Source: Scardovia inopinata JCM 12537 (lineage in GTDB: Bacteria > Actinomycetota > Actinomycetes > Actinomycetales > Bifidobacteriaceae). Taken from it: DNA of 64,000 nucleotides. Where the stretch lies: the NCBI RefSeq assembly GCF_001042695.1, contig NZ_AP012334.1, positions 620,001 through 684,000 on the forward strand, written 5' to 3'. This document shows positions 21,154 through 35,086 of the stretch, piece by piece. Made by a program: the position numbers and the translations under genes. Position 1 is the first letter of the stretch. Each line of letters begins with the position of its first letter. The notes below the pieces were generated by a model. It saw nothing but the letters and a program-made list of their open reading frames with translations, did no database searches and was not told the origin of the DNA.

Positions 21154-22158
21154 ATGGGAAAAAATTATGAGAATTGGTGGGAACAGTCAGAAGCGTTCTT
21201 TACTCGGACTGACTTTTTGACGTTGATAGAGCACTATATTCTTCCTGCTGCTATTGCCATAATTGCATTAATTCTCATTTATTATTTTCTCAAGAAGATT
21301 ATCCGATCTGCTGCCCGTGCAATCAGAAGAGCTCAAATTTGTCAGCAATATGGTGTCGAGCTTCCTAAGACTGTGGTTATAAAAAAGACCACTAAAGATA
21401 GAAAAATTGGAGAGTTCATCCTTGGCTACCCGCATTGGGAACGAAGCAAAAAAGATGGAACTCGAGACCAGCGGGTAAAGAATTCAGAGATAATCGACAG
21501 TATAAGCATATTAGAGATTGGCTCTTGGCGATTGACTACTGACAATCCCTTTACTATGTATAGCATGGTTTCTACTTTTCGTCGTGCAGGAGTTATTATT
21601 GCATATTGTGCAGAGGAAAAACGAAAACGAAATCACCTGGTTCGAGAATTAAGGAATCGACAGTCAGCAGTAACAATAGAAGGAATCAGGAATCGGTTTC
21701 GCGAAAGACCGACGGATTTTGAAAAATTCTGCGCGGATATTTTCAGGAAACTAGGTTACCAAGTTCAGGTCACACCCCCTTCAAATGATGGTGGAATTGA
21801 TCTTAGAATGAGAAGATCAGATGGCATGACTTTTATTGTTGAATGTAAATGCTATGAAAAAAATAATCATGTGGGTCGTCCAGTTATTCAAAAACTCTAT
21901 GGGGCTAATAGTATCGAACACGCGCAGAAAATGATAGTAATTACTACTAGTCAATTTTCTGCAGAAGCAATAGCCTTTGCTCAGAAAGTTGGAGTGAAAC
22001 TGATAAATGGTAATGCTCTAGTTGAGTTGTGTAAACGTGCGTGGGGTAATGCTTCCGGTCCCCTTTATGAGATTGATATTCCAAAGCAGGTATTGCGTCT
22101 TACGACTAATGATATTTTATCTCATATTCCGTTAGATATGCGTAGATACTATTATTAG
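21154..22158 (+). CDS. membrane-anchored Mrr-type restriction endonuclease
   Basis: A predicted nuclease of about 334 residues. An N-terminal helix (near 25-50: YILPAAIAIIALILIYYFL) is followed by a basic stretch and a roughly 110-residue middle region of unknown fold. The C-terminal part is an Mrr_cat PD-(D/E)xK domain: DFEKFCADIFRKLGYQV, NDGGIDLRM and FIVECKCY carry the active-site Asp, Glu and Lys. The gene is clearly richer in A and T than its neighbours, suggesting recent acquisition. ATG at 21154 is preferred, though its ribosome site is poor; a GTG at 21106 overlaps the ychF stop. No methyltransferase is nearby, so a modification-dependent Mrr nuclease is likelier than a classical restriction enzyme. 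Confidence 0.8.
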   Translation: MGKNYENWWEQSEAFFTRTDFLTLIEHYILPAAIAIIALILIYYFLKKIIRSAARAIRRAQICQQYGVELPKTVVIKKTTKDRKIGEFILGYPHWERSKKDGTRDQRVKNSEIIDSISILEIGSWRLTTDNPFTMYSMVSTFRRAGVIIAYCAEEKRKRNHLVRELRNRQSAVTIEGIRNRFRERPTDFEKFCADIFRKLGYQVQVTPPSNDGGIDLRMRRSDGMTFIVECKCYEKNNHVGRPVIQKLYGANSIEHAQKMIVITTSQFSAEAIAFAQKVGVKLINGNALVELCKRAWGNASGPLYEIDIPKQVLRLTTNDILSHIPLDMRRYYY

Positions 22159-22172
22159 AGGAGATTAATTCT

Positions 22173-23477
22173 ATGGCTTTTTATGACTTAGATTTTATTG
22201 AAGATCGATTTGTTCACTATGCTCAGCAGAACACCCGGTCTGATTATGCCAGCAGGGATCGGATCCCGTCCACGCCTGGTCAGGAAGCTATGGCCAGGGA
22301 ACTGGTTCAGGAGCTTCAATCGATGGGGTTGGAAGCATACTATAACAGGAGAACAGGATTCGCAATAGGTCATCTTTCCGCAAATATTCAGGACTCTCAG
22401 GACTTTCAGAACCCGGTGACTGGTGTGGGATTTTTCTCCCATATAGATACAGCTGATTTCAATGCAGAAAATATCAAGCCTCGCATATGGCGCAACTATG
22501 AGGGAAACAAACTGACTCTGAATGAGCAGGAAGGAATATACCTGGATCCTGAACAATTCCCTGCCCTGAAAAGTTGCCAGGGGCAAACACTGATTACCAG
22601 CGATGGGACTACTTTGCTGGGAGTGGATGATAAGGCCGGAATTGTAGGAATTCTTGCTGCTCTGCGATATTTTCAGCAGAACCCCCAACTGGAACATGGC
22701 GATATTTATGTGGGCTTTGGGCCAGATGAAGAGATCGGGATTGGAGGTCAGCGCTTTGATCCTGCTGACTTTCCTGGTGTTGAACTGGCTTACACCATGG
22801 AAAATGGTCGTCCGGGAGACTTGGAATATGAAACTTTCAGTGCTTCAGTTGCTCACGTTGCCATCAAGGGAACGGTGGTACATCCCGGTGAAGCGTACGG
22901 TTTAATGGTTAATGCCACTACTTTGATGGCTGATTTTTTGAGCTGTTTGCCAGCTGACCAGGTTCCTGAGAAATCCAGAAACCATGACGGCTTTATTATG
23001 GTGACTGAGACTCAGAGCTGTGTAGATCGGGCCACAATCAACATAATTATTCGTGATTTTGATCAGGAGAAATTTGCAGCAAAAGAGCAGATAATTCGTG
23101 ATTTGGTTAATAGGATGAATCAAAAGTATGGTTCCGGACGTTTCAGTCTGACAATCAGAGAACAGTATAAGAATATTTATCAAGTCATAAAAGATAAACC
23201 GTATACGGTTAACCTTGTTTTGGATACATACAGAAAACTAGGTATAAAAGCTCATATCCAAACTTTCCGAGGCGGCACCGATGGGAATTTTATTACTGAC
23301 AAAGGCATACCTACTCCCAATCTTTTCAACGGCGGAGGCAATTATCACGGTCGATATGAATATGTGACAGTGGAGCAGATTGATCAGCTGGCTGAAGTGC
23401 TGGTGAACCTGGCCCAGGAGCATGTACGCCAGTGTCGTCAAGGTCGTGACGAGGCTCCTCTGGAAAAGTATTGGTAA
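22173..23477 (+). CDS. pepT: peptidase T (tripeptidase), M20 zinc family
   Basis: A cytosolic aminotripeptidase. The 434-residue product has the M20 metal and catalytic motifs FFSHIDTAD near 91, LLGVDDKAG near 151 with the bridging Asp, GPDEEIGIGG near 188 with the catalytic Glu and metal Glu, and NGGGNYHGRYEYV near 389 with the C-terminal His ligand. GGTDGN near 372 is typical of PepT. An AGGAGA site lies 8 bases before the ATG. Length agrees with the family. Confidence 0.96.
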   Translation: MAFYDLDFIEDRFVHYAQQNTRSDYASRDRIPSTPGQEAMARELVQELQSMGLEAYYNRRTGFAIGHLSANIQDSQDFQNPVTGVGFFSHIDTADFNAENIKPRIWRNYEGNKLTLNEQEGIYLDPEQFPALKSCQGQTLITSDGTTLLGVDDKAGIVGILAALRYFQQNPQLEHGDIYVGFGPDEEIGIGGQRFDPADFPGVELAYTMENGRPGDLEYETFSASVAHVAIKGTVVHPGEAYGLMVNATTLMADFLSCLPADQVPEKSRNHDGFIMVTETQSCVDRATINIIIRDFDQEKFAAKEQIIRDLVNRMNQKYGSGRFSLTIREQYKNIYQVIKDKPYTVNLVLDTYRKLGIKAHIQTFRGGTDGNFITDKGIPTPNLFNGGGNYHGRYEYVTVEQIDQLAEVLVNLAQEHVRQCRQGRDEAPLEKYW

Positions 23478-23535
23478 AAGTTTTAGTAAAAGCATTGGTG
23501 ACGGTGACATATACCGGTGTATAAGGCGGAATATT

Positions 23536-24702
23536 ATGCGCATAGGTTTTGTTTTTGACGATACTCTCGATGCTCCTGACGGGGTTCAACAGCATATTAT
23601 GACTTTAGGCAGGGAGCTGGTTCGCCGGGGTCATCAGGTGGTCTACTTTGTGGGGGAGACCAAAACCCATCCTGTTGGAGGAATCGTTCCCCTGTCAAGA
23701 AATGTGGCCGTGCCCTTTAACGGCAATGTCATGCGAATCCCCCTGCCGGCTTCTCGCAGGCGCATTCGGGCCGCTCTGGAGCATTATCACTGTGATGTTC
23801 TTCATGTTCAGGCCCCTTACAGTCCTTTCCTGGCTGGCCGGGTGATTAGTCTGGCTAAAGAAGTGACTCCCCATGCCCGAATTGTGGCTACCTATCATAT
23901 TGCTCCTTACTCGAAGGCGGCAGAAGTTGGAGGCCGGGTACTGGCAGCTGTCAACGCCTTCAGCGGCAGGAAAATTGATCAGGTTATTGCTGTATCTCCG
24001 GTTGCAGCTGCCTATGCACAGAAGACCGCTGGCTGCACGCCATTGGTGATTCCCAACCCAGTGGATTGCAGGGCGATGGAAGCTGGTGGCTTCTCCTCTG
24101 ACCGGTTCTCTGACCGCCACGATGGTAAGCATCTTGTTTTTCTGGGGCGGTTCGTTGAGCGCAAGGGGGTCCGGCTGCTCATGAATGCACTGGAATACGG
24201 TGCAACACATGGAATCTTTCCTTCCGGAATGCATGTAACCTGCGCCGGAAAAGGGCCGGACCTGGAAACCTGCCAGCGGCAGGCTGAACAAATAGATCTT
24301 CCTATTGACTTCCCCGGATTCGTGGATGAAAAGGATAAACCCGCCCTGCTTGCTTCGGCTGATATTGCTGTTTTTCCCAGTATTTCTGGCGAATCTTTTG
24401 GCATCGTCCTGGTCGAAGCCATTGCAGCTGGCGCTGGCGTTGTCCTTGCCGGAGATAATCCTGGCTATCGATCTACTGTGGGCGACAACGAGCAAGCCTT
24501 GTTTGATGTTTCGCCAGACCAGGGGACTACTCGCTCAGCGGCTTTGCTGGCTGAGCGGATTGCCCTCATGATGACTGATTCACGCCTGGCTGCCTGCGTG
24601 CACAAGCAGGAACAGGCTCTCATTCCTCGGTACGATGTCCGCCATGTTGTCGATCAGCTGGTCGATGTATATACAGGCAAAGATACCGAACGTCCGAATT
24701 AA
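23536..24702 (+). CDS. GT4 (GT-B fold) glycosyltransferase
   Basis: A 388-residue retaining glycosyltransferase resembling actinobacterial PimB/MshA-type enzymes. N-terminal features include DAPDGVQQHIMTLGRELVRRGH, and the C-terminal donor domain has FLGRFVERKGVRLLMNAL near 195, ADIAVFPSISGESFGIVLVEA near 280 (quoted in part) and the EX7E nucleotide-sugar motif around GESFGIVLVE. It most likely transfers a sugar from GDP- or UDP-donor to a lipid or small acceptor at the cytosolic face of the membrane. The ATG at 23536 has AAGGCGG upstream; a start 114 bases earlier overlaps pepT and adds an unrelated extension. Confidence 0.88.
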   Translation: MRIGFVFDDTLDAPDGVQQHIMTLGRELVRRGHQVVYFVGETKTHPVGGIVPLSRNVAVPFNGNVMRIPLPASRRRIRAALEHYHCDVLHVQAPYSPFLAGRVISLAKEVTPHARIVATYHIAPYSKAAEVGGRVLAAVNAFSGRKIDQVIAVSPVAAAYAQKTAGCTPLVIPNPVDCRAMEAGGFSSDRFSDRHDGKHLVFLGRFVERKGVRLLMNALEYGATHGIFPSGMHVTCAGKGPDLETCQRQAEQIDLPIDFPGFVDEKDKPALLASADIAVFPSISGESFGIVLVEAIAAGAGVVLAGDNPGYRSTVGDNEQALFDVSPDQGTTRSAALLAERIALMMTDSRLAACVHKQEQALIPRYDVRHVVDQLVDVYTGKDTERPN

Positions 24703-24727
24703 ACGACTGAATTATTATGCGTCCGCG

Positions 24728-24749
24728 CTTCTATAAGCTACTATAGAAG
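24728..24749 (+). repeat. short hairpin in front of the broken membrane gene
   Basis: CTTCTATA (24728-24735) is the exact inverse of TATAGAAG (24742-24749), with a six-base loop. It sits immediately before the GGGAG ribosome site of the next gene. No T run follows, so it does not look like a terminator; it could affect translation. Confidence 0.6.
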
Positions 24750-24762
24750 AAGGGAGACAGTT

Positions 24763-25508
24763 ATGTTCATGTGGCTTCTTTATTTACTTCCATATGTTTT
24801 GGTACCAATCGGACTTTTTCCAGTCCTACAGTGGCTGATAAGGAAACTCAGAGATGGTGTATCCGCAATCGGTGAGAAGAAAACTACAGCTGTATCGCAT
24901 ATTATAAAATTGAAGAAAGCTACTCTGCGTTTGCCTGTAGTATTATCGTGTTTCTCTTTCTGGCTTGTTCGCTGGGCTTTGGATTCTGGGAGGTAATAAT
25001 CAACAATTTTTATTATGGAGCGCTTTCGTTGCTTTTATCGCTGAGAGTTTCCCCCCTGGCAGCTGTGATAATTTTCCTTTTGGTAATAATACTTGGTATG
25101 CCTCTTGTTTCTTTGTCTCTTCCTTTTGTCTCTCGGTGCAAGGATCATTCTGTTTGGACCGACAGACTTTATACCATGTCATCATTAATGACACTTATAT
25201 GGATAATTCTGTTGGCAATCCAGCAAGATAAGCGTGTATGCTTTGGTGAAGGATGCCGCAGCTGGATGGACATTGATCTTCGAGGAGAACGCATAGCACT
25301 TGTTCTGCTGATTATCAATCTCTTCATTCAGCTCTGGTACATTGCTATTATGCCGGCAGAGAGAAATGCCCATATACCTGTTCCCGTGCTTCATAGCGGA
25401 GAAAATACCGGTATGAGTGGTAAAACGGTTTCCCTTATGGAAAATCCCGGTGCTGCGGAGTCTAATAGAGATGACACTTTGTCGTCCCCAGCGTTCCGAC
25501 AGATATAA
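24763..25508 (+). pseudogene. frame-broken polytopic membrane protein
   Basis: Two overlapping reading frames together look like one membrane protein of about 245 residues. The first, 24763-24996, has a proper GGGAG site and starts MFMWLLYLLPYVLVPIG. The second frame is open from 24876 to 25508 and carries helices such as SAFACSIIVFLFLACSLGFGFW, GALSLLLSLRVSPLAAVIIFLL, MSSLMTLIWIILLA and IALVLLIINLFIQLWYIAI. The second frame has only a GTG at 24948 without a ribosome site. A lost base in the A-rich stretch near 24877-24884 would explain it. No known family was recognised. A sequencing error or two real genes are alternatives. Confidence 0.6.
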
Positions 25509-25621
25509 ACTCACGGGTAGAGGGCTGCAGCTCAGAATGGTGATTTCCAGAAGTATTTTTACAATTATTCTTAAAAATAAGCAGTACATATAAAATTATG
25601 ACCTTCAAGGAAGGTAAGAAC

Positions 25622-26179
25622 ATGTTTTCTCTGGTTGTTGACAGCGATATATCCCTCTCCCTTCCCCGGCCCCGCTTTGATGCGCCGGCTCTTTTTCAGC
25701 TGATTGAAGACAGCCGTCCGGAACTGGAGCGATGGCTCCCCTGGGTCCCTCTCATAACCAGTGCAGACAAGGAGAGGGAATCGCTGGAAGCTTTTCTTGC
25801 TGATTTTGGTAGGGGAAAGTCGCTGAATTGCCTGATTTGGTATAGGAACCAAATTGCTGGAATGATCAGTTTTAATAAGTTTGCCGGGAATGGATCAGCA
25901 GACATCGGGTATTGGCTGCGGACGGATTTTACCCATCGGGGGATTATGCATCGTGCGGTTGAAGCCTTTATTCGCCTGGGCTTTGAGGAGTATGATCTGA
26001 ACAAAATTGTGACCAGAGCCGCCACAGGGAATGCTCCCAGCAATGCGGTGATTCGTGGTGTCGGCTTTCATTTGGATGGGGTACTGCCTCAGGAAGAAAA
26101 GGTGGGAGGCTCTTATCTGGATCACAACGTGTGGTCGCTGCTGTTGGACGAATGGAAGATCCGAAGAGAAAAAAATTAG
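25622..26179 (+). CDS. GNAT-family N-acetyltransferase, RimJ/RimL type
   Basis: A 185-residue acetyl-CoA-dependent transferase. The RimJ/RimL pattern is clear: LPRPRFDAPALFQLIEDSR near the N-terminus, GMISFNKFAGNGSADIGYWL in the middle and GIMHRAVEAFIRLGFEEYDLNKIV around the acetyl-CoA loop, then NAPSNAVIRGVGFHLDGVL near 140. Substrate may be a ribosomal protein N-terminus or a small amine. ATG at 25622 has GGAAGG upstream. It stands alone between the broken membrane gene and pth. Confidence 0.9.
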   Translation: MFSLVVDSDISLSLPRPRFDAPALFQLIEDSRPELERWLPWVPLITSADKERESLEAFLADFGRGKSLNCLIWYRNQIAGMISFNKFAGNGSADIGYWLRTDFTHRGIMHRAVEAFIRLGFEEYDLNKIVTRAATGNAPSNAVIRGVGFHLDGVLPQEEKVGGSYLDHNVWSLLLDEWKIRREKN

Positions 26180-26313
26180 TCTCCTTTTGCGGCTGTGTAG
26201 AGGTGTGTATAGGATAGACGGGCAAGACGCGGGATATTCATTACAAAAGATCCGGATGCATAAAATACAGATACAGGATACAGGCAAATTTATAGGTGAG
26301 GATAATTAAGGCC

Positions 26314-26916
26314 ATGGCATCAGATTTTTGGCTCATTGTGGGCCTGGGCAACCCTGGAAAAAAGTATGAGGGAACCAGGCATAACATTGGATTTATGTGT
26401 GCTGACCTGCTTGCGCAGCGGTGGTCTGTCTCTCTGAGCGAGCACAAGGGCTTGGCCCAGCTGGGCAAAGGTATTATGGATCTGGGGGGACGGAGGCAAA
26501 AATTCTTCCTTGCCAAGCCCCTGACTTTTATGAATGATTCAGGCGATGCTGTGGCTTCTGTCAGCTCGTATTACGACATTATTCCGGAGCATATTATTGT
26601 TATTCATGATGATATGGATCTGGATTTTGGGCGGATTAAGGTGAAAAACGGCGGATCTCCCGGAGGACACAATGGGCTGAAATCCATTGACCGATCGCTG
26701 GGAACAGGTGGGTATAATCGGGTGCGTTTGGGCACCGGTCATTCTCAGCGCGGGCAGCATGCCCATGATAATGCTATTAAATGGGTTTTGGGCGGATTTG
26801 CCTCTGCACAAAAATCTCAGATGGATGATTTTCTTTCCGATGGGGCTGATGCTGCTGAAATGATTGTTTTTCAGGGAATTCAAAAGGCTCAGACTCAGTT
26901 TAATTCCAGGAAATAA
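26314..26916 (+). CDS. pth: peptidyl-tRNA hydrolase
   Basis: Releases peptide from prematurely dropped peptidyl-tRNA. The 200-residue protein has GLGNPGKKYEGTRHNIGFM with the catalytic His, LAKPLTFMNDSG, IIVIHDDMDLDFGRIKVKNGGS with the catalytic Asp, and GGHNGLKSI. The start at 26314 (MASDFWLIVGLGN) has AAGG upstream; a GTG at 26296 in frame would add six residues. It is followed by mfd, the usual neighbour in Bifidobacteria and many other bacteria. Confidence 0.97.
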   Translation: MASDFWLIVGLGNPGKKYEGTRHNIGFMCADLLAQRWSVSLSEHKGLAQLGKGIMDLGGRRQKFFLAKPLTFMNDSGDAVASVSSYYDIIPEHIIVIHDDMDLDFGRIKVKNGGSPGGHNGLKSIDRSLGTGGYNRVRLGTGHSQRGQHAHDNAIKWVLGGFASAQKSQMDDFLSDGADAAEMIVFQGIQKAQTQFNSRK

Positions 26917-26979
26917 ATAATAAGTACGGAAAGAAATACTGAAAGAAAATTTACCAGACCAAGGTAAAACGGGGAATAC

Positions 26980-31987
<5,008 letters not shown>

Positions 31988-32037
31988 GGTGAACAGTACG
32001 ACAAGTAGGTTGAACGCATAAGTTCTGAAAAGAAAAG

Positions 32038-32079
32038 ATACCTGTCCGCTCCTGAGTCGAGTTGGACAGGTATTTTTGT
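32038..32079 (+). terminator. intrinsic terminator of eno
   Basis: ATACCTGTCC (from about 32039) pairs with GGACAGGTAT around 32065-32074, and TTTTTG follows at once. It ends just 5 to 6 bases before the start codon of the next gene. Confidence 0.9.
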
Positions 32080-32083
32080 ATAT

Positions 32084-32788
32084 ATGACTCTTCGAATGCC
32101 GGCTGACCATCCTCATTCCGCTGCCCCTATGGGGCCAGGTAAGCACCGTCGACGGGCGAAGACCAGATCCGCCTCTTCGCCGACTGCACCAGCTAAAAAG
32201 GAAGCGATGACAGCTGGGTCAGGTAAGGTGGCTAAATCCGGGCCAGGAAAGTCACATACTGGAACAGGAAAGCAGGGGGGAGCCTCGGCAAAACTTGCTT
32301 CCGCCCTTAAAGAGAGCAACCCTATTGCTTTCTTCATTTCCCTGTGCCTAGTAGTTTTTGCCCTGATTTATTTTGCTGCAACTCTGCAGCTGTACATTAA
32401 GAACACTACCGAGCTGAGTGCCCTGAAATCGCAGGAAGCCAGTCTTATCGCAAAAAAGGCACATTTGAAAAATGAGATTTCCCGATGGAACGATACCGCC
32501 TACATTACCGCTCAAGCACGGGAACGACTGGGCTTTGTTTATCCGGGTGAGCAGTCAATAACCCTGAAAAATTCCAAACACAAGACCGCTTCCTCCCGGT
32601 CTTCGAATGATTCACAATCAGCTGGTCAAGCTGGTAGTAATCTTCCCTGGTACAAGGAGATTCTGTACTCTATGCAGAAGGCTGATTCCACCGGACCGTC
32701 ATCATCATCGAACTCATCCAAATCCAAACGCATACCCACCCAAAAGGAACAGGAAAAGTGGCAGAAGAGCCTACAAAACGGGAACTGA
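32084..32788 (+). CDS. FtsB/DivIC-type septum formation initiator
   Basis: A bitopic division protein of 234 residues. A basic, Pro/Ala/Lys-rich cytosolic N-terminus (about 80 residues) is followed by one membrane helix (PIAFFISLCLVVFALIYFAATL near 80), a coiled coil (LSALKSQEASLIAKKAHLKNEISRW) and the characteristic YITAQARERLGFVYPGEQ. A Ser-rich tail ends it. This is the FtsB/DivIC arrangement, in the usual actinobacterial place between eno and DUF501. The start is doubtful: the ATG at 32084 has no ribosome site and sits right behind the eno terminator. In-frame ATGs at 32096 and 32129 are alternatives. Confidence 0.85.
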   Translation: MTLRMPADHPHSAAPMGPGKHRRRAKTRSASSPTAPAKKEAMTAGSGKVAKSGPGKSHTGTGKQGGASAKLASALKESNPIAFFISLCLVVFALIYFAATLQLYIKNTTELSALKSQEASLIAKKAHLKNEISRWNDTAYITAQARERLGFVYPGEQSITLKNSKHKTASSRSSNDSQSAGQAGSNLPWYKEILYSMQKADSTGPSSSSNSSKSKRIPTQKEQEKWQKSLQNGN

Positions 32789-33366
32789 AACAGCAGAAAC
32801 CCGAACAATCTGCTCCAGGTCATTCTGCACATGTCCGCCTGTGTCGTACACTCCTGGCTCAGCCGCCCAGTCAGAACGATATTGCCCTGGTAACCAAGCA
32901 GTTGGGTCGCTATCCTCGGGGAATGGTGGCTGTAGGCGCTCGCTGCAACCGCGGCCATCCTCTGGTAACAGTAACCAGGCCCTTGTTGGAGGGGAAAATT
33001 CCTTTCCCCACCACTTTTTACCTATCTCATCCTGCCGCAACCAAAGCTATTTCCAGGCTTGAGGCTCAGGGTATGATGACTCGCTTTAATCAGGAGCTGG
33101 GCGAGGATGACACTTTAGCCTCCTGCTATCTGCAGGCGCATGGGGCATATCTTGATTTTCGTCAGTGTCTGGCTCAGATTCTGGGTGATTCCCAGGAGCA
33201 TATCCGAGGGATTAGTGCTGGCGGGATGCCTCACCGGGTCAAGTGCCTGCACGCTCTTGTTGCCCAGTCTTTAGTCATGGGTCGGGGAGTGAATCCTATA
33301 GGAGACAGGGTGTTGACTATGATCAAAGATGATTTTGATCCACAAGTATGCAGGTGCGAAATATGA
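32758..33366 (+). CDS. DUF501 family protein
   Basis: A 202-residue DUF501 protein, function unknown, conserved in Actinobacteria between the FtsB homologue and Ppx. Recognisable parts are IALVTKQLGRYPRGMVAVGARCNRG with a Cys, PLVTVTRPLLEGKIPFPTTFYLSHP (both quoted in part) and GISAGGMPHRVKCLHALVAQSL with Gly-Met-Pro-His-Arg-Val-Lys-Cys-Leu-His. The start is a GTG at 32758 with AGGAA 4 bases upstream. It overlaps the end of the FtsB-like gene by 31 bases. The stop overlaps the following ATG (ATGA). Confidence 0.9.
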   Translation: MAEEPTKRELKQQKPEQSAPGHSAHVRLCRTLLAQPPSQNDIALVTKQLGRYPRGMVAVGARCNRGHPLVTVTRPLLEGKIPFPTTFYLSHPAATKAISRLEAQGMMTRFNQELGEDDTLASCYLQAHGAYLDFRQCLAQILGDSQEHIRGISAGGMPHRVKCLHALVAQSLVMGRGVNPIGDRVLTMIKDDFDPQVCRCEI

Positions 33367-34385
33367 CAGTAACTGTTGCAGGAATCGACTGCGGAACAAA
33401 CTCTATTCGTCTTATGGTTGCCCGGATCAGCAGTGATGGCAGCATGGAAGTAGTAGTTCCCCGGATTATGAGGGTAGTCAGGCTTGGCCAGGATGTTGAT
33501 AAAATTCATAGGTTCAGCCCTGAGGCTTTGAAGCGAACCTTCGCTGCTATTGATGAATTTGCTCAGGTTTTGTCTGCCCATAAGCCGGATGCTCTGCGGT
33601 TCGTTGCTACTTCGGCAACCAGGGATGCAGAAAACCGGGATGATTTTGATCGCTATGTCTTTAACCGTCTGGGTGTGCATCCTGATGTCATCCCCGGGCA
33701 GGAAGAGGCCCGGTTCAGCTTTTTGGGGGCAACTTCTGTTGTCGATGCTTCTCTTCATCGGCCTCCTTACCTGGTCATGGATTTGGGCGGCGGATCTACC
33801 GAACTGGTTCTGGGGGGAGATGGCAGAAGCCTTTCCTCTCATCAGGTTGCTCAATCCTATTCCATGGATATGGGCTCGGTCAGGGTCAGCGAGCGCCATT
33901 TGTTGTCCGATCCTCCCACAGACAATCAAATTCAGGAAGCTAGTGCGGATATAGACCGCAGTCTTGATCTGGCTTGTGCCGCAGTCGATTTATCTCAGAC
34001 TGGCACTTTCATTGGCGTTTCGGGAACCGTCACTACAATGGCCGGGGTCGCTTTGGGTCTGAAAGAGTATAATCGCCAGGCTATTGATGGAGTAACTTTC
34101 AGTCTGGATGATATTTTCCGGGTAGATCAAAAGGTTCTGTTTATGACCAGGCAGGAGCGGGGGCAGCTGGGAGTTATTCATCCGGGCAGACTGGATGTGA
34201 TAGGGGGAGGGGCCCTGATTCTGACACAGGTCCTTGCTCGAACCCGCAGATGCCTTGCCGCCAGAGGGGAGCAGCTTACTTCTTTGACTGTCAGTGAGCA
34301 TGGGTTGCTGGATGGAATAGTACGCGATCTGGGAATGAAGCTCCTAACCTCGTGTCATAATAGTGAGGATGTCTCATCCACCTGA
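33363..34385 (+). CDS. ppx: Ppx/GppA exopolyphosphatase family protein
   Basis: Hydrolyses terminal phosphate from polyphosphate or pppGpp. The 340-residue protein has the ASKHA fold motifs GIDCGTNSIRLMV near 7, FVATSATRDAENRDDF near 81, GQEEARFSFLGA near 115, and MDLGGGSTELVLG near 140 with the phosphate loop and catalytic Glu. The third motif is GVSGTVTTMAGVALGL near 220. Length fits the short single-lobe actinobacterial Ppx. The ATG at 33363 overlaps the upstream stop by 4 bases, so translation is probably coupled. Confidence 0.93.
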   Translation: MTVTVAGIDCGTNSIRLMVARISSDGSMEVVVPRIMRVVRLGQDVDKIHRFSPEALKRTFAAIDEFAQVLSAHKPDALRFVATSATRDAENRDDFDRYVFNRLGVHPDVIPGQEEARFSFLGATSVVDASLHRPPYLVMDLGGGSTELVLGGDGRSLSSHQVAQSYSMDMGSVRVSERHLLSDPPTDNQIQEASADIDRSLDLACAAVDLSQTGTFIGVSGTVTTMAGVALGLKEYNRQAIDGVTFSLDDIFRVDQKVLFMTRQERGQLGVIHPGRLDVIGGGALILTQVLARTRRCLAARGEQLTSLTVSEHGLLDGIVRDLGMKLLTSCHNSEDVSST

Positions 34386-34393
34386 TGAGGCTT

Positions 34394-34479
34394 GCCCCGG
34401 TGGCGGAATCGGTAGACGCAGCGGACTTAAAATCCGCCGACTATTAACGGTCTTGCGGGTTCGAGTCCCGCCCGGGGCA
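34394..34479 (+). tRNA. tRNA-Leu (anticodon TAA)
   Basis: A class II cloverleaf: acceptor GCCCCGG with CCGGGGC, anticodon stem GCGGA/TCCGC around CTTAAAA with anticodon TAA, a long variable arm (CGACTATTAACGGTCT in part) and T arm GCGGG-TTCGAGT-CCCGC. Discriminator A at 34479; CCA is not encoded. The gene lies 8 bases after the ppx stop. Confidence 0.97.
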
Positions 34480-34597
34480 CTGTTTTATGAAGTGCGGCAG
34501 TGCTACAGTGTTCGTTAGTGTCAGGGCTGACTGCAGGATAAGTGAAATCAGATAAGTGGAAATAACAACAGCAGAAAATCAGGAAAAGGAGATTATA

Positions 34598-35011
34598 ATG
34601 ACTGCCTCAATTATGCCAGAAGTGAATGCTGATTTCGGTGCCCAGCCTCAGATTACTTTTCCCATCCAGGAAGCTCCGGCCGGTTTGAAAGGCCAGGAGA
34701 TCGTGGAGGGAGACGGACCCTTGGTTCGTAAGGGAGACATGGTAACAGTCAATTATCACGGGGTTGTATGGGGGAGCGACCACCCATTTGACTCCAGTTT
34801 TGACCGCCATCAGCCTGCAACTTTCGGAATTGGGGTGGGACAAGTAATTCGCGGTTGGGATCAGCTGGTTCCCGGCCACAATGTTGGTTCCCGTCTGGTG
34901 GTATCCATTCCTCCAGAGTATGGGTATGGCCGCAATGGCATGCCAGCTGCTGGTATTGGTGGCGATGATACTTTGGTTTTCGTTATTGACATCATCTCTA
35001 CTCGTCGGTAA
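34598..35011 (+). CDS. fkpA: FKBP-type peptidyl-prolyl cis-trans isomerase
   Basis: A single-domain, cytosolic FKBP of 137 residues. VEGDGPLVRKGDMVTVNYHGV, FDSSFDRHQPATFGIGVGQVI (quoted in part), GWDQLVPGHNVGSRL and IPPEYGYG with FVIDII are the FKBP pocket motifs. The ATG at 34598 follows AAAAGGAG at 5 to 7 bases. No signal peptide. Probably a folding helper. It is followed by greA, a frequent neighbour in Actinobacteria. Confidence 0.95.
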   Translation: MTASIMPEVNADFGAQPQITFPIQEAPAGLKGQEIVEGDGPLVRKGDMVTVNYHGVVWGSDHPFDSSFDRHQPATFGIGVGQVIRGWDQLVPGHNVGSRLVVSIPPEYGYGRNGMPAAGIGGDDTLVFVIDIISTRR

Positions 35012-35086
35012 GATTAGCCAAGAATAAGCCGACAACAAAATCCAATTTTTCAGGTCTTTTCCTGGACGCATTGCGAGGAGGTACTT

